Assembly: GCA_023397675.1 (NCBI GenBank)
Contig: JAEWTV010000113.1
Coordinates: 1-23,104 of the forward strand
Origin: Bacillota bacterium
GTDB taxonomy: Bacteria; Bacillota; Clostridia; Acetivibrionales; JANLFN01
Length of the DNA stretch: 23,104 nucleotides
Reading direction: 5' to 3'
The notes under the pieces: generated by a model
The model's database searches: none
What the model saw: only the letters and a program-made list of their open reading frames with translations
Told to the model about the DNA's origin: nothing
Shown: positions 1-5,804 of the stretch, piece after piece
Layout: each line of letters opens with the position of its first letter
Numbering within the stretch: position 1 is the first letter of the stretch
Position numbers and translations under genes: made by a program

Positions 1-70
1 GACGCTGCCAGGGACGCTGCCTGGGACGTTGCCTGGGACGTTGCCTGGGACGTTGCCAGGGACGCTGCCT
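1..70 (+). repeat. 12-bp tandem repeat, about six units, coding
   Basis: The unit is GACG(C/T)TGCC(A/T)GG. Five complete copies and a partial sixth begin at the window edge, so the array may extend to the left. The period is four codons and encodes D-A/V-A-R/W. Differences between units are confined to C/T in codon 2 (Ala or Val) and A/T in codon 4 (Arg or Trp). Copy number is likely to vary by slippage or recombination without breaking the frame. Confidence 0.9.
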
Positions 71-219
71 TATACATCCATTGTGTCCATGTTTGTTCTG
101 GCCTTACGCTCGATAGAAAGCACGTAGATTATGCAAAGGCCCGCTGGTCTGTATGGCAAGCCGGGTATGGGGTCTGCTGCGATGTAAGCGGCGTTTTGTA
201 CTGCTACAAAAGGCCGTAA
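1..219 (+). CDS. C-terminal part of a phage protein with D-A-A-W/R repeats
   Basis: The frame is open from the first base to the TAA at 217-219, so the start lies outside the window. The first 23 codons encode a tetrapeptide repeat, D-(A/V)-A-(W/R), six times. It is followed by a non-repetitive tail of about 50 residues (HVDYAKARWSVWQAGYGVCCDV, ending in YCYKRP). From general knowledge, phage and gut-bacterial proteins of unknown function often carry such Ala/Trp/Arg/Asp repeats near the C-terminus, followed by a similar 'YAKxRWxVWxxGYxxxCDVxGVLYxY' tail. The tail therefore supports this frame as real coding sequence. Function is unknown. An SD follows at once for the next gene, as expected inside an operon. 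Confidence 0.6.
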   Translation, partial: DAARDAAWDVAWDVAWDVARDAALYIHCVHVCSGLTLDRKHVDYAKARWSVWQAGYGVCCDVSGVLYCYKRP

Positions 220-237
220 AAAGAAGGAGGAAAAAAC

Positions 238-369
238 GTGACACACCTCACATCCCGTCTCCGCGTAATCCACCCCTACCCCGGCAAACTGGCCCGGTGG
301 CGGGCCGTCACGAACGAGAGCAGGGCGATGAAGGCCCTGCGCAGAGCGAAAGAGAGGTACATTGCATGA
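238..369 (+). CDS. small basic protein, 43 aa, GTG start
   Basis: An AGGAGG at 225-230 lies seven bases before a GTG at 238. The frame encodes 43 residues and stops at the TGA at 367-369. The product is rich in Arg and Lys (MTHLTSRLRVIHPYPG, later MKALRRAKERYIA), with a helical basic C-terminal half. No known family is recognised. The stop overlaps the ATG of the next frame (ATGA at 366-369), which suggests translational coupling. The strong SD and the coupling are the main evidence. The size makes it impossible to be sure. Confidence 0.55.
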   Translation: MTHLTSRLRVIHPYPGKLARWRAVTNESRAMKALRRAKERYIA

Positions 370-473
370 ACGGGTTTGTCCACCGCCGCAACATCTTCAA
401 CCATCCCCTGACGCCGTTTCAGGCGGCGCTTACGTGGCTCACAATCAGGTTCGGATACCGGGCGTACCGGTAG
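366..473 (+). CDS. small protein, 35 aa
   Basis: The ATG at 366 overlaps the preceding stop as ATGA, and the frame ends at a TAG at 471-473. The product begins MNGFVHRRNIFNHPL and ends FGYRAYR. The middle, TPFQAALTWLTIRFG, could form one amphipathic or hydrophobic helix. There is no separate SD, so translation would depend on coupling to the 43-aa gene. The next gene has its own SD a few bases after this stop. No family is recognised. It is plausible only from its position and overlap. Confidence 0.4.
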   Translation: MNGFVHRRNIFNHPLTPFQAALTWLTIRFGYRAYR

Positions 474-484
474 AAGGAGGAAGA

Positions 485-1726
485 ATGTACAAGTTCAGTT
501 GGGAGAAATACTGCGGGCTCAAAGCAAAATTCTCCAAGACGCCCAGCAAAGACCTAGTTGCGTTTGACGGAGAAGAAATCCCCATTAAGGAAGGTTATGC
601 AAACGCCATCATCGACCGCCACGGAAAACATGTCACAATCTTGAAAACGTGGTGCGACTTCATCCCCGACGCCCCGAGCACGTTCATGGTGTTCGACAGG
701 GAGACGTTCGCGAAGCGCTGGCCCGACCACGAAAACACGGAGTGGGCCGTTCCGAGGTACGGCCACATCATGGAATTTAAGGGGAACAGCGAGCGTACGG
801 AGGTGGACGGATTCGGATTTATGCGCTCCTGGTGCCGCCCCCTGACACTGGACGACTTCAAGCGGGAGAAGATCGCCGTAACGTTTGCGACCGAGGCGGA
901 GCAGAAGCGGTTCTTGCAGGAGTGCGAGAAGGCGGGGATTAAGATGCATCCGCATGACATCGGGGTCATTGGGAGAACAGAGTTTTCCCCGGATCGGCAG
1001 TTTTCGATGGCCCGCTGCGGAAACGCATATATTTCATGGCTATCTCATCCGTTCTCCTACGAAGAATGCACCGTCGTCCCCTTCGCCTCCTTCTCCTTCC
1101 CGGCCGAAGCGCCGAAGCCTGCCAATCAAATCAAATACGGCGTTACTCCCTACATCCCCTCCCGCTCCATCCACATCACCAGCGACGGCCAGACCACGCA
1201 CGCCGTGATGAAAGAGGGCGAGAAGGTGGTCAAGCAGGCCGAGGCAAAGTGCAACCCCACAGATACATACAGCTTCCAGAAGGGCGCGGAAACAGCGTTT
1301 GCGAGGCTGTGGGACAAGCCGGAAGCGAAGCAGGACGTGGAGTATATGGAGGTCAAGCGGAAGGCGAAGTCCGGGGAGAGGGTCAAGACGAAAAGCGGAG
1401 CGGTTATGACCGTTTCCGGCATGTGCGACCGAGGAAGCGACATCTGCATCATGTGTGGCTCCCTTCATCTTCTCCCGTTCGAGTACGTCGTCCTCCTCCC
1501 CGTCCGCCGCGTTCACCGCCGGGCGAAGGAGGGGGAGTGGGTGGAGATTGTGAAGCCCGATTGTACCAACGGCAAATATGACAAGGGGAGTATTCTCAAG
1601 GCGATTGGTAATGTAGGCGCCGGGGAGTACGCACAGTATGGACCCGGAGCGACCGATTGGCTTTATGACACCGAATACGATGTCTTGGAGGGCTGCGAGG
1701 AGGGTGCAAAATGGCCGGAGAATTGA
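485..1726 (+). CDS. conserved phage protein of unknown function, 413 aa
   Basis: The start is the ATG at 485, preceded by AAGGAGG eight bases upstream. An open extension to a TTG at 362 has no SD and is not used. The C-terminal half has features I associate with unnamed Bacillota phage proteins: a segment 'AKCNPTDTYSFQKGAETAFARLW', a short basic stretch 'KRKAKSGERVKT' that looks like the opening of a small beta-barrel, and a closing 'TEYDVLEG'. The N-terminal 200 residues are rich in Trp, Phe and charged residues with no recognised domain. No signal peptide or membrane segment is visible. It overlaps the next gene by 16 bases. The function is not known, and its operon position suggests an early role. 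Confidence 0.8.
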   Translation: MYKFSWEKYCGLKAKFSKTPSKDLVAFDGEEIPIKEGYANAIIDRHGKHVTILKTWCDFIPDAPSTFMVFDRETFAKRWPDHENTEWAVPRYGHIMEFKGNSERTEVDGFGFMRSWCRPLTLDDFKREKIAVTFATEAEQKRFLQECEKAGIKMHPHDIGVIGRTEFSPDRQFSMARCGNAYISWLSHPFSYEECTVVPFASFSFPAEAPKPANQIKYGVTPYIPSRSIHITSDGQTTHAVMKEGEKVVKQAEAKCNPTDTYSFQKGAETAFARLWDKPEAKQDVEYMEVKRKAKSGERVKTKSGAVMTVSGMCDRGSDICIMCGSLHLLPFEYVVLLPVRRVHRRAKEGEWVEIVKPDCTNGKYDKGSILKAIGNVGAGEYAQYGPGATDWLYDTEYDVLEGCEEGAKWPEN

Positions 1727-2040
1727 TGCAAGTCTCCGAAATCCTGGCCGATGCCGTCCGAGTGTGCACGCAGATCAGCATGAACACGGATGCGAAGGTC
1801 AATATTGACATTCCGGCCCACGTCGGCGCAATCAATTTCCGCGTGTTCTCGTTCGGATGGGTCATTGACGCGGAACCCGATATTGCGCGCAGTTTCTACT
1901 ACGGTAAGGAGTATCCCCATATCGTCAACATTGGCGATCTTCCCGCCTTTATCGAATCCCTCCGGGCAAAATTCATCCCGGAGGTGTTGCAAAGAGCGGA
2001 GTACGACAAGGCGGTGGATGCGCATGAAAGGGGGATGTAG
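1711..2040 (+). CDS. hypothetical phage protein, 109 aa
   Basis: An ATG at 1711 follows GAGGAGGG, and the gene overlaps the end of the upstream gene by 16 bases. The product is a soluble mixed alpha/beta protein beginning MAGELMQVSEILADAV. Its centre is 'INFRVFSFGWVIDAEPDIAR' and its C-terminal helix is rich in charged residues. No Cys motif, membrane segment or known family is seen. The next gene starts one base after the stop, so the two are probably translated together. Confidence 0.75.
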   Translation: MAGELMQVSEILADAVRVCTQISMNTDAKVNIDIPAHVGAINFRVFSFGWVIDAEPDIARSFYYGKEYPHIVNIGDLPAFIESLRAKFIPEVLQRAEYDKAVDAHERGM

Positions 2041-2041
2041 C

Positions 2042-2329
2042 ATGGCTAACAGAATCGCAGACAAATCCATCGTTGACGAGATAGTCCGCATTGAGCGCAA
2101 GTACGCAAAAACGGGAGATGCTGATATTTTAGATGCTCAGCATCGGTTGGCGACGGAGTTGTCTGAAAGTTTATTCGGTGACACCTATAAGTGGTGCGCG
2201 CTGAAAGAAACGATCGCGGCCGCCGTTGGCCCGCACGGCCTTCTCCCCAAAGCTACCAACCAGCAGATTTACGACATCCTCAAAGCGTACGGAATTGATG
2301 TGCAGGACGGTGACGCGCATGAGGCTTGA
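2042..2329 (+). CDS. hypothetical phage protein, 95 aa
   Basis: An ATG at 2042 follows the SD-like GAAAGGGGG in the end of the previous gene. The frame could be extended upstream, but only out of phase with that SD. The product is mostly helical: MANRIADKSIVDEIVRIERKY at the start, and a C-terminal 'ATNQQIYDILKAYGIDV' that resembles a small helical DNA- or protein-binding segment. No family is recognised. Its last codons overlap the ATG of the next small gene. Confidence 0.7.
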   Translation: MANRIADKSIVDEIVRIERKYAKTGDADILDAQHRLATELSESLFGDTYKWCALKETIAAAVGPHGLLPKATNQQIYDILKAYGIDVQDGDAHEA

Positions 2330-2471
2330 CCGCTTCGACGGTCCGGACTACCGGATCGCACCGGAGCCGGACGGTGAGGACGCGTGCGACGTGGCAAAGA
2401 GGATGATGGAAGAAAGGATGGTGCAGGATGCCCGAAATGAAGACGCATTGGAAGAAGCTGACCAACCCTGA
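2319..2471 (+). CDS. small acidic protein, 50 aa
   Basis: An ATG at 2319 lies inside the end of the upstream gene (11-base overlap), and the frame stops at 2471, inside the next gene. The product is strongly acidic (MRLDRFDGPDYRIAPEPDG, then a Met/Glu/Asp-rich helix ending ALEEADQP). Its SD is weak, so it probably relies on coupling. It fills the gap between two well-supported genes, and the SD for the following gene sits within it. No family is recognised. Confidence 0.5.
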   Translation: MRLDRFDGPDYRIAPEPDGEDACDVAKRMMEERMVQDARNEDALEEADQP

Positions 2472-2949
2472 CTACCTGGGGTCGTATGCGTTCGATCCCG
2501 GCGTGGACAAGGTGTTGACGATCAAGTCCGTGGCGAACGAGGTTGTCACGGGCGCAGACGGCAAGAAGGAAACGTGCGTTGTCATGCGCTTTGTGGAGCC
2601 TGAAAAGCCGCTGATACTCAACACAACCAACAGCAAGACGATCAACAAAATCCACAAGACGCCGTACATCGAAGAGTGGGCTGGAAAAAAGATACAGCTT
2701 TTCGTCCAGGAGGGAGTAAAGGCGTTCGGCGAAACGGTCGACGCCGTCCGCGTCCGCCCCTACATACCCAAGGACGCGCCGACATGCGAGGAATGCGGCG
2801 GTGATGTCAACGCGGCAGAGGGCCGCACGGCGCAGTACATCGCGCAGTACACAAAGGGAAAGTACGGACGCGTCCTGTGCGCATCGTGCGCGAAGAAAGC
2901 AAGCGCGACTTCTCCGTCGCAGGTGACACTGAATGATCCAACTGAATGA
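2428..2949 (+). CDS. conserved phage protein with C-terminal zinc ribbon, 173 aa
   Basis: The N-terminal domain, residues 5-115, runs MKTHWKKLTNPDYLGSYAF, then 'TPYIEEWAGKKIQLFV' and 'AVRVRPYIPK'. I recognise this as a widespread unnamed Bacillota phage family usually found next to PD-(D/E)XK nuclease and SSB genes. A zinc ribbon follows: C120-x2-C123, a segment 'YIAQYTKGKYGRVL' and C151-x2-C154. Translation may start at 2428, or at the second ATG at 2437 where relatives often begin. It overlaps the nuclease gene by 17 bases. A role in phage DNA recombination or ssDNA handling is inferred from context only. Confidence 0.85.
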   Translation: MPEMKTHWKKLTNPDYLGSYAFDPGVDKVLTIKSVANEVVTGADGKKETCVVMRFVEPEKPLILNTTNSKTINKIHKTPYIEEWAGKKIQLFVQEGVKAFGETVDAVRVRPYIPKDAPTCEECGGDVNAAEGRTAQYIAQYTKGKYGRVLCASCAKKASATSPSQVTLNDPTE

Positions 2950-3694
2950 GGCCAATTACCACGGGCTGGAAGCAAACCAATCCCACATGTCCGCCACGCA
3001 ATTCAAAGACTTCTGGCGGTGCTCTGCCTTCGCCCTGGCTAAAATCCGGGGCGAATGGCAGGAAGAAGATACAGCGGCGCGGATGGTTGGAAGCTATGTG
3101 GACGCGCATTTCTCCGGGACGATGGAGGCGTTTCGGTCCGCGCATCCTGACATTTTTAAGCGCGATGGAACGCCGAAAGCTGAATTTTTGCAGGCGGACG
3201 AAATCATATCGCGCATTGAACGTGACGCCGTTATGATGGAGTATCTCGCCGGCGAGAAGCAGCAAATCCTGGCCGGAAAGATTTCCGGCGTGCGGTTCAA
3301 GATCAAGCCAGACTTTCTGCACGCGGAGCGCATCGTTGACCTCAAGATCATGCGCGACTTCGCTCCGGTATGGACGGATGAAGGCAAGATGCCGTTTGTC
3401 GAGGCGTGGGGATACGACATGCAGGGGGCGATCTATCAGGAGATCGTCCGGCAGAAGATCAAGAAGCGCCTGCCGTTCTTTCTGGCCTGCGCCACCAAGG
3501 AGAAGCAACCAGACATTGGTCTGTTCCGAATCCCGCAGGGACGTTTGGACTACTGTCTGGACATCGTGAAACGGCACGCGCCGGAGTACAGCGAAATTAA
3601 GCTGGGCATTCAGGAACCGTACCGCTGCGAGAAGTGCGAATACTGCAAGGCCACAAAGGTTTTGACCGGACCGGTTGACTACGATTCGATATAG
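2933..3694 (+). CDS. PD-(D/E)XK nuclease, RecE/Cas4-like (DUF3799 type), 253 aa
   Basis: This is probably the phage exonuclease that resects double-stranded ends for recombination. Visible features in order are: the N-terminal 'SATQFKDFWRC'; 'GSYVDAHF' at 53-60; the catalytic core 'FKIKPDF' with Asp127; 'IVDLKIMR' with Asp136 and Lys138; and 'GYDMQGAIYQ' with Gln164, the usual Q of motif QxxxY. A C-terminal Cys cluster (C232, C235, C238) in 'RCEKCEYCKATKVL' resembles the Cys arrangement of this family. All expected active-site positions are present and the length is normal. The start at 2933 overlaps the zinc-ribbon gene. SSB and the replication genes follow, forming a recombination/replication block. 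A specific RecE assignment is inference. Confidence 0.9.
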   Translation: MIQLNEANYHGLEANQSHMSATQFKDFWRCSAFALAKIRGEWQEEDTAARMVGSYVDAHFSGTMEAFRSAHPDIFKRDGTPKAEFLQADEIISRIERDAVMMEYLAGEKQQILAGKISGVRFKIKPDFLHAERIVDLKIMRDFAPVWTDEGKMPFVEAWGYDMQGAIYQEIVRQKIKKRLPFFLACATKEKQPDIGLFRIPQGRLDYCLDIVKRHAPEYSEIKLGIQEPYRCEKCEYCKATKVLTGPVDYDSI

Positions 3695-3704
3695 GTTTGA
3701 CCAA

Positions 3705-3723
3705 GCGGAATTTGACGAAGGAG
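3705..3723 (+). repeat. 19-nt direct repeat, copy 1, carries an SD
   Basis: GCGGAATTTGACGAAGGAG here is identical to 4016-4034, 311 bases downstream. This copy is in the gap after the nuclease gene and supplies the SD for the 102-aa gene at 3729. A shorter 14-nt match occurs at 4240-4253 inside ssb. Confidence 0.9.
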
Positions 3724-3728
3724 GCCAC

Positions 3729-4037
3729 ATGAACGGCATAAAACTATGGGGCGGCTACATGATAACCGCCGATTCGAACCAATTCATTCTGGGAATGCCT
3801 GTGACGCGAGCGACAAAGCGCGACGGGGTGCCTGTCGAGCAGGAGTTGATGGACAATGCCAAATACTATCCGACGCTTGGTAGCGCCCTACACGGCGCGT
3901 ACAAGATGTTCCTGCGCGAACACATCCAGACGGGCGTATTCTCGCTCAAGGAAGCGCTGATTGAGGCGCAGGAGATTGAACAAAGGCTGATGGACATTGG
4001 AGAGGCGAACGGGCTGCGGAATTTGACGAAGGAGTGA
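3729..4037 (+). CDS. conserved phage protein of unknown function, 102 aa
   Basis: An ATG at 3729 follows AAGGAGG by four bases. A longer frame from a TTG at 3675 would overlap the nuclease gene and lacks an SD. The product begins MNGIKLWGGYMITADSNQ, then 'FILGMPVT', 'YYPTLGSALHGAYKMFLRE' and a charged helical tail. I recognise the 'GYMITADSxQ...YYPTLxxALxGAY' pattern from unnamed phage early proteins near SSB genes. No catalytic motif is seen. The gene is bracketed by two identical 19-nt repeats, each holding an SD, so it could be gained or lost as a unit. Confidence 0.8.
   Translation: MNGIKLWGGYMITADSNQFILGMPVTRATKRDGVPVEQELMDNAKYYPTLGSALHGAYKMFLREHIQTGVFSLKEALIEAQEIEQRLMDIGEANGLRNLTKE
4016..4034 (+). 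repeat. 19-nt direct repeat, copy 2, carries an SD
   Basis: Identical to 3705-3723. This copy lies in the last codons of the 102-aa gene (reading RNLTKE) and provides the SD for the small membrane protein at 4044. The first copy is outside that frame, so shared protein coding does not explain the identity. Confidence 0.9.
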
Positions 4038-4043
4038 GAATTC

Positions 4044-4223
4044 ATGAAATACTTGGCGCTTTCGTTCTTTGTTTTTTGCTGTGTGTGCGTTGGTTTTACG
4101 GCGGCGGTTATAGCCTACACCGGAATCAGCGTTTCTCTTATACTCATCGCCGCAACGTTCGCGATAAACGGCGTTCTCTTTTGCCTGCGATATAAAGATG
4201 CGGAGGCGAAAGGTAATGAATAA
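4044..4223 (+). CDS. small membrane protein, 59 aa, two transmembrane helices
   Basis: An ATG at 4044 follows AAGGAG nine bases upstream. The product has two hydrophobic segments, about residues 4-26 (LALSFFVFCCVCVGFTAAV) and 28-49 (ISVSLILIAATF onward), joined by a very short turn. A charged tail, RYKDAEAKGNE, follows. It is Cys-rich in the first helix (C12, C13, C15). No family is recognised. Its role is unknown, and membrane location is the only firm prediction. The stop at 4221-4223 overlaps the ssb start at 4216, so the two are coupled. Confidence 0.7.
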   Translation: MKYLALSFFVFCCVCVGFTAAVIAYTGISVSLILIAATFAINGVLFCLRYKDAEAKGNE

Positions 4224-4632
4224 GATCATACTAGTTGGCAATTTGACGAAGGACGTGGAGATGCGCACCACATCCACCGGCCTCAACGTGTGCAGCTTCA
4301 CCGTGGCCGTGAACCGCAGGCACAAGCAGGAAGGACAGCCCGAGGCGGACTTCTTCCGCATCACGGCCTGGCGCCAGCTTGCGGAGCTCTGCCAGAAGTA
4401 CCTTGCAAAGGGCCGGAAGGTCTGCATCACTGGCTCTGTGTCCGTATCGACCTACCAGAACAAGCAGGGCAATACCGTTGCCAGTCTGGATGTTACGGCG
4501 GACGAAATCGAGTTTCTTTCGCCCAAGAACGAGGACGGCACGCACATGGGCAACATGGGCCAGACAGTGCAGGCCGGGCGGGACGAGAGCGGGATGCAGA
4601 GGGTGGACACGTCGGAAGAACTTCCGTTTTGA
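4216..4632 (+). CDS. ssb: single-stranded DNA-binding protein, 138 aa
   Basis: This binds and protects ssDNA during phage replication and recombination. The OB-fold runs from MNKIILVGNLTKDVEMR through 'FTVAVNR', 'ADFFRITAWRQLAELC' (Trp52) and 'KGRKVCITGSV' to 'ADEIEFL', about residues 1-101. A short flexible linker then leads to the acidic tip ending SEELPF, the usual docking peptide for partner proteins. Length is slightly below that of bacterial SSB because the linker is short. The ATG at 4216 fits the family start; an upstream extension to 4198 only adds basic residues. It overlaps the small membrane gene by eight bases. Confidence 0.96.
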   Translation: MNKIILVGNLTKDVEMRTTSTGLNVCSFTVAVNRRHKQEGQPEADFFRITAWRQLAELCQKYLAKGRKVCITGSVSVSTYQNKQGNTVASLDVTADEIEFLSPKNEDGTHMGNMGQTVQAGRDESGMQRVDTSEELPF

Positions 4633-4647
4633 CGAAAGGAGATACAA

Positions 4648-4980
4648 ATGCAAGAGATCAATTTGACCCCGATTTTATCTGAAAGAGTTCGGGTGTTCGC
4701 GTCAGAAAACCTTGTCGGTATTACCGATAACGTACTGCATATTTCCGCCCCGGCGTTTGAAATGCTCGGAAATCCAAAACGAGTTTCTTTCATGGTGTCC
4801 GCCAGCCCCCCTGCAGTTTATATCAAGCCTGACCGCTCCGGGTACGCACTAATCACGCACAAAGACGGCTCCATAACAATCAACAGCGGCACTTTGATGG
4901 CAAGGGTCGTTGAGCACACCGGGCGCGGTTACTTCTTTGGACAAAAATATAAAGATGGCGTGTTGTTTGTCAAAGAATGA
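4648..4980 (+). CDS. hypothetical phage protein, 110 aa
   Basis: An ATG at 4648 is preceded by AAAGGAGA. The product, beginning MQEINLTPILSERVRVFAS, is mostly beta: 'FMVSASPPAVYIKPDRSG', 'YALITHKDGSITINSG', and a C-terminal 'GYFFGQKYKDGVLFVKE'. No membrane segment, Cys motif or catalytic signature is visible. It sits between ssb and the replication initiator gene, so a replication-associated role is possible but unproven. The gap to the next gene is 29 bases. Confidence 0.75.
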   Translation: MQEINLTPILSERVRVFASENLVGITDNVLHISAPAFEMLGNPKRVSFMVSASPPAVYIKPDRSGYALITHKDGSITINSGTLMARVVEHTGRGYFFGQKYKDGVLFVKE

Positions 4981-5009
4981 CCCCGCCCCGCACGAAAGAG
5001 GGTGATTGA

Positions 5010-5804
5010 TTGAGGGCGCGAAACATCAAGCCAGGATTTTTCAAGAACGAAGAACTATGGGAGCTGCCTCCTTTGACACGCATTTTATTTGCCGGGCTAT
5101 GGTGTCTGGCTGATCGTGAAGGACGGCTCGAGGACAGGCCAAAGCGCATCAAAGTCGAGATACTTCCGGCAGACAAGTACAACATCGACGAAGGGCTTCA
5201 ATCCCTGCACGACTGCGGACTGATACAGCGGTATTCCGTTGATGGCGCTCATTATATCCAGGTTACAAACTTCCTCAAGCACCAGACTCCGCACGTAAAA
5301 GAAAATGCAAGCACCATTCCAGCACCAGACAAGCACCAGACAAACACAAGTCCAGCACCCCCTGATTCTCTGATTCCTGATTCTCTGATTCCTGATACCG
5401 GATTGTCCGAATCCGGAAACCCACAGACGGAGGCCTCCCCCCTCCTCACCGACGAAGAACAATCCACCCTTGGACAAGCCTATCAGTCCGGCATGGCTGA
5501 CATCGAGAAGATGGCGCTCTCGATGGAAATGCGCTTCGGAGAGTTTGACCGTATCACGGCGGAACGGCTTATGTCGGAGTATACGACCGAATGGGTGCTC
5601 GAAGCGATGCGGAGGGCGGCGACCGGTCCGGCCACAGCAAGAAGCTGGCGGTATATCGAAGCAATTCTGAAACGCTGGAAAGAGAAAGGAGGCATGGACG
5701 ATGGCACTAGAACAATGGGGGGAAGCGCTGCGGGAAATACAGCGAAGGATACAGCAGGAACACCCGAATCTTTTTACGCCGGGCTATACGTCGGGGAAGT
5801 CTGA
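5010..5804 (+). CDS. DnaD-like phage replication initiator, 264 aa, TTG start
   Basis: This probably recognises the phage origin and recruits the helicase loader encoded next. The N-terminal winged-helix region, residues 1-95, has the family's 'NIKPGFFKNEELWELPPLTRILFAGLWCLADREGR' pattern (shown across its span at 5-39) and 'VTNFLKHQTP'. Residues 100-145 are a Pro/Ser linker containing DNA repeats. The DnaD C-terminal domain, about 150-225, ends in 'YIEAILKRW', its signature helix. The start is a TTG at 5010 after GGGTGATT; no ATG is suitably placed. The 3' end overlaps the ATPase gene by 104 bases, beyond the last conserved helix. Confidence 0.88.
   Translation: MRARNIKPGFFKNEELWELPPLTRILFAGLWCLADREGRLEDRPKRIKVEILPADKYNIDEGLQSLHDCGLIQRYSVDGAHYIQVTNFLKHQTPHVKENASTIPAPDKHQTNTSPAPPDSLIPDSLIPDTGLSESGNPQTEASPLLTDEEQSTLGQAYQSGMADIEKMALSMEMRFGEFDRITAERLMSEYTTEWVLEAMRRAATGPATARSWRYIEAILKRWKEKGGMDDGTRTMGGSAAGNTAKDTAGTPESFYAGLYVGEV
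5278..5416 (+). other. candidate phage replication origin within the initiator gene
   Basis: Three elements lie in order in the linker of the DnaD-like gene. First, consecutive 11-bp units begin at 5310, 5321, 5332, 5343 (degenerate) and 5354, consensus AGCACCAGACA, with a further copy at 5278. Second, a 15-bp repeat CCTGATTCTCTGATT occurs twice from 5361, with a partial third copy to 5397. Third, a perfect 7-bp inverted repeat, CCGGATT/AATCCGG, with a 5-nt spacer lies at 5398-5416. The 11-bp units fall in different reading frames (STIP, PAPD, KHQT), so the protein does not explain them. The layout resembles the lambda origin inside gene O. Function is inference. Confidence 0.5.

Noticed and set aside
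1..70. CRISPR array
   Set aside because: The repeats are 12 bp, directly tandem without spacers, and encode a regular peptide in an open frame.
362..484. Upstream extension of the 413-aa gene to a TTG
   Set aside because: It has no SD and overlaps two better-supported small genes. The ATG at 485 has AAGGAGG at good spacing.
3675..3728. Upstream TTG start for the 102-aa gene
   Set aside because: It overlaps the nuclease gene, lacks an SD, and runs through the repeat that itself supplies the SD for the ATG at 3729.
4240..4253. Third copy of AATTTGACGAAGGA as an internal promoter or SD in ssb
   Set aside because: It encodes the conserved NLTKD of SSB and has no suitable start after it, so it is better explained by coding. 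It is mentioned only as a possible homology source.
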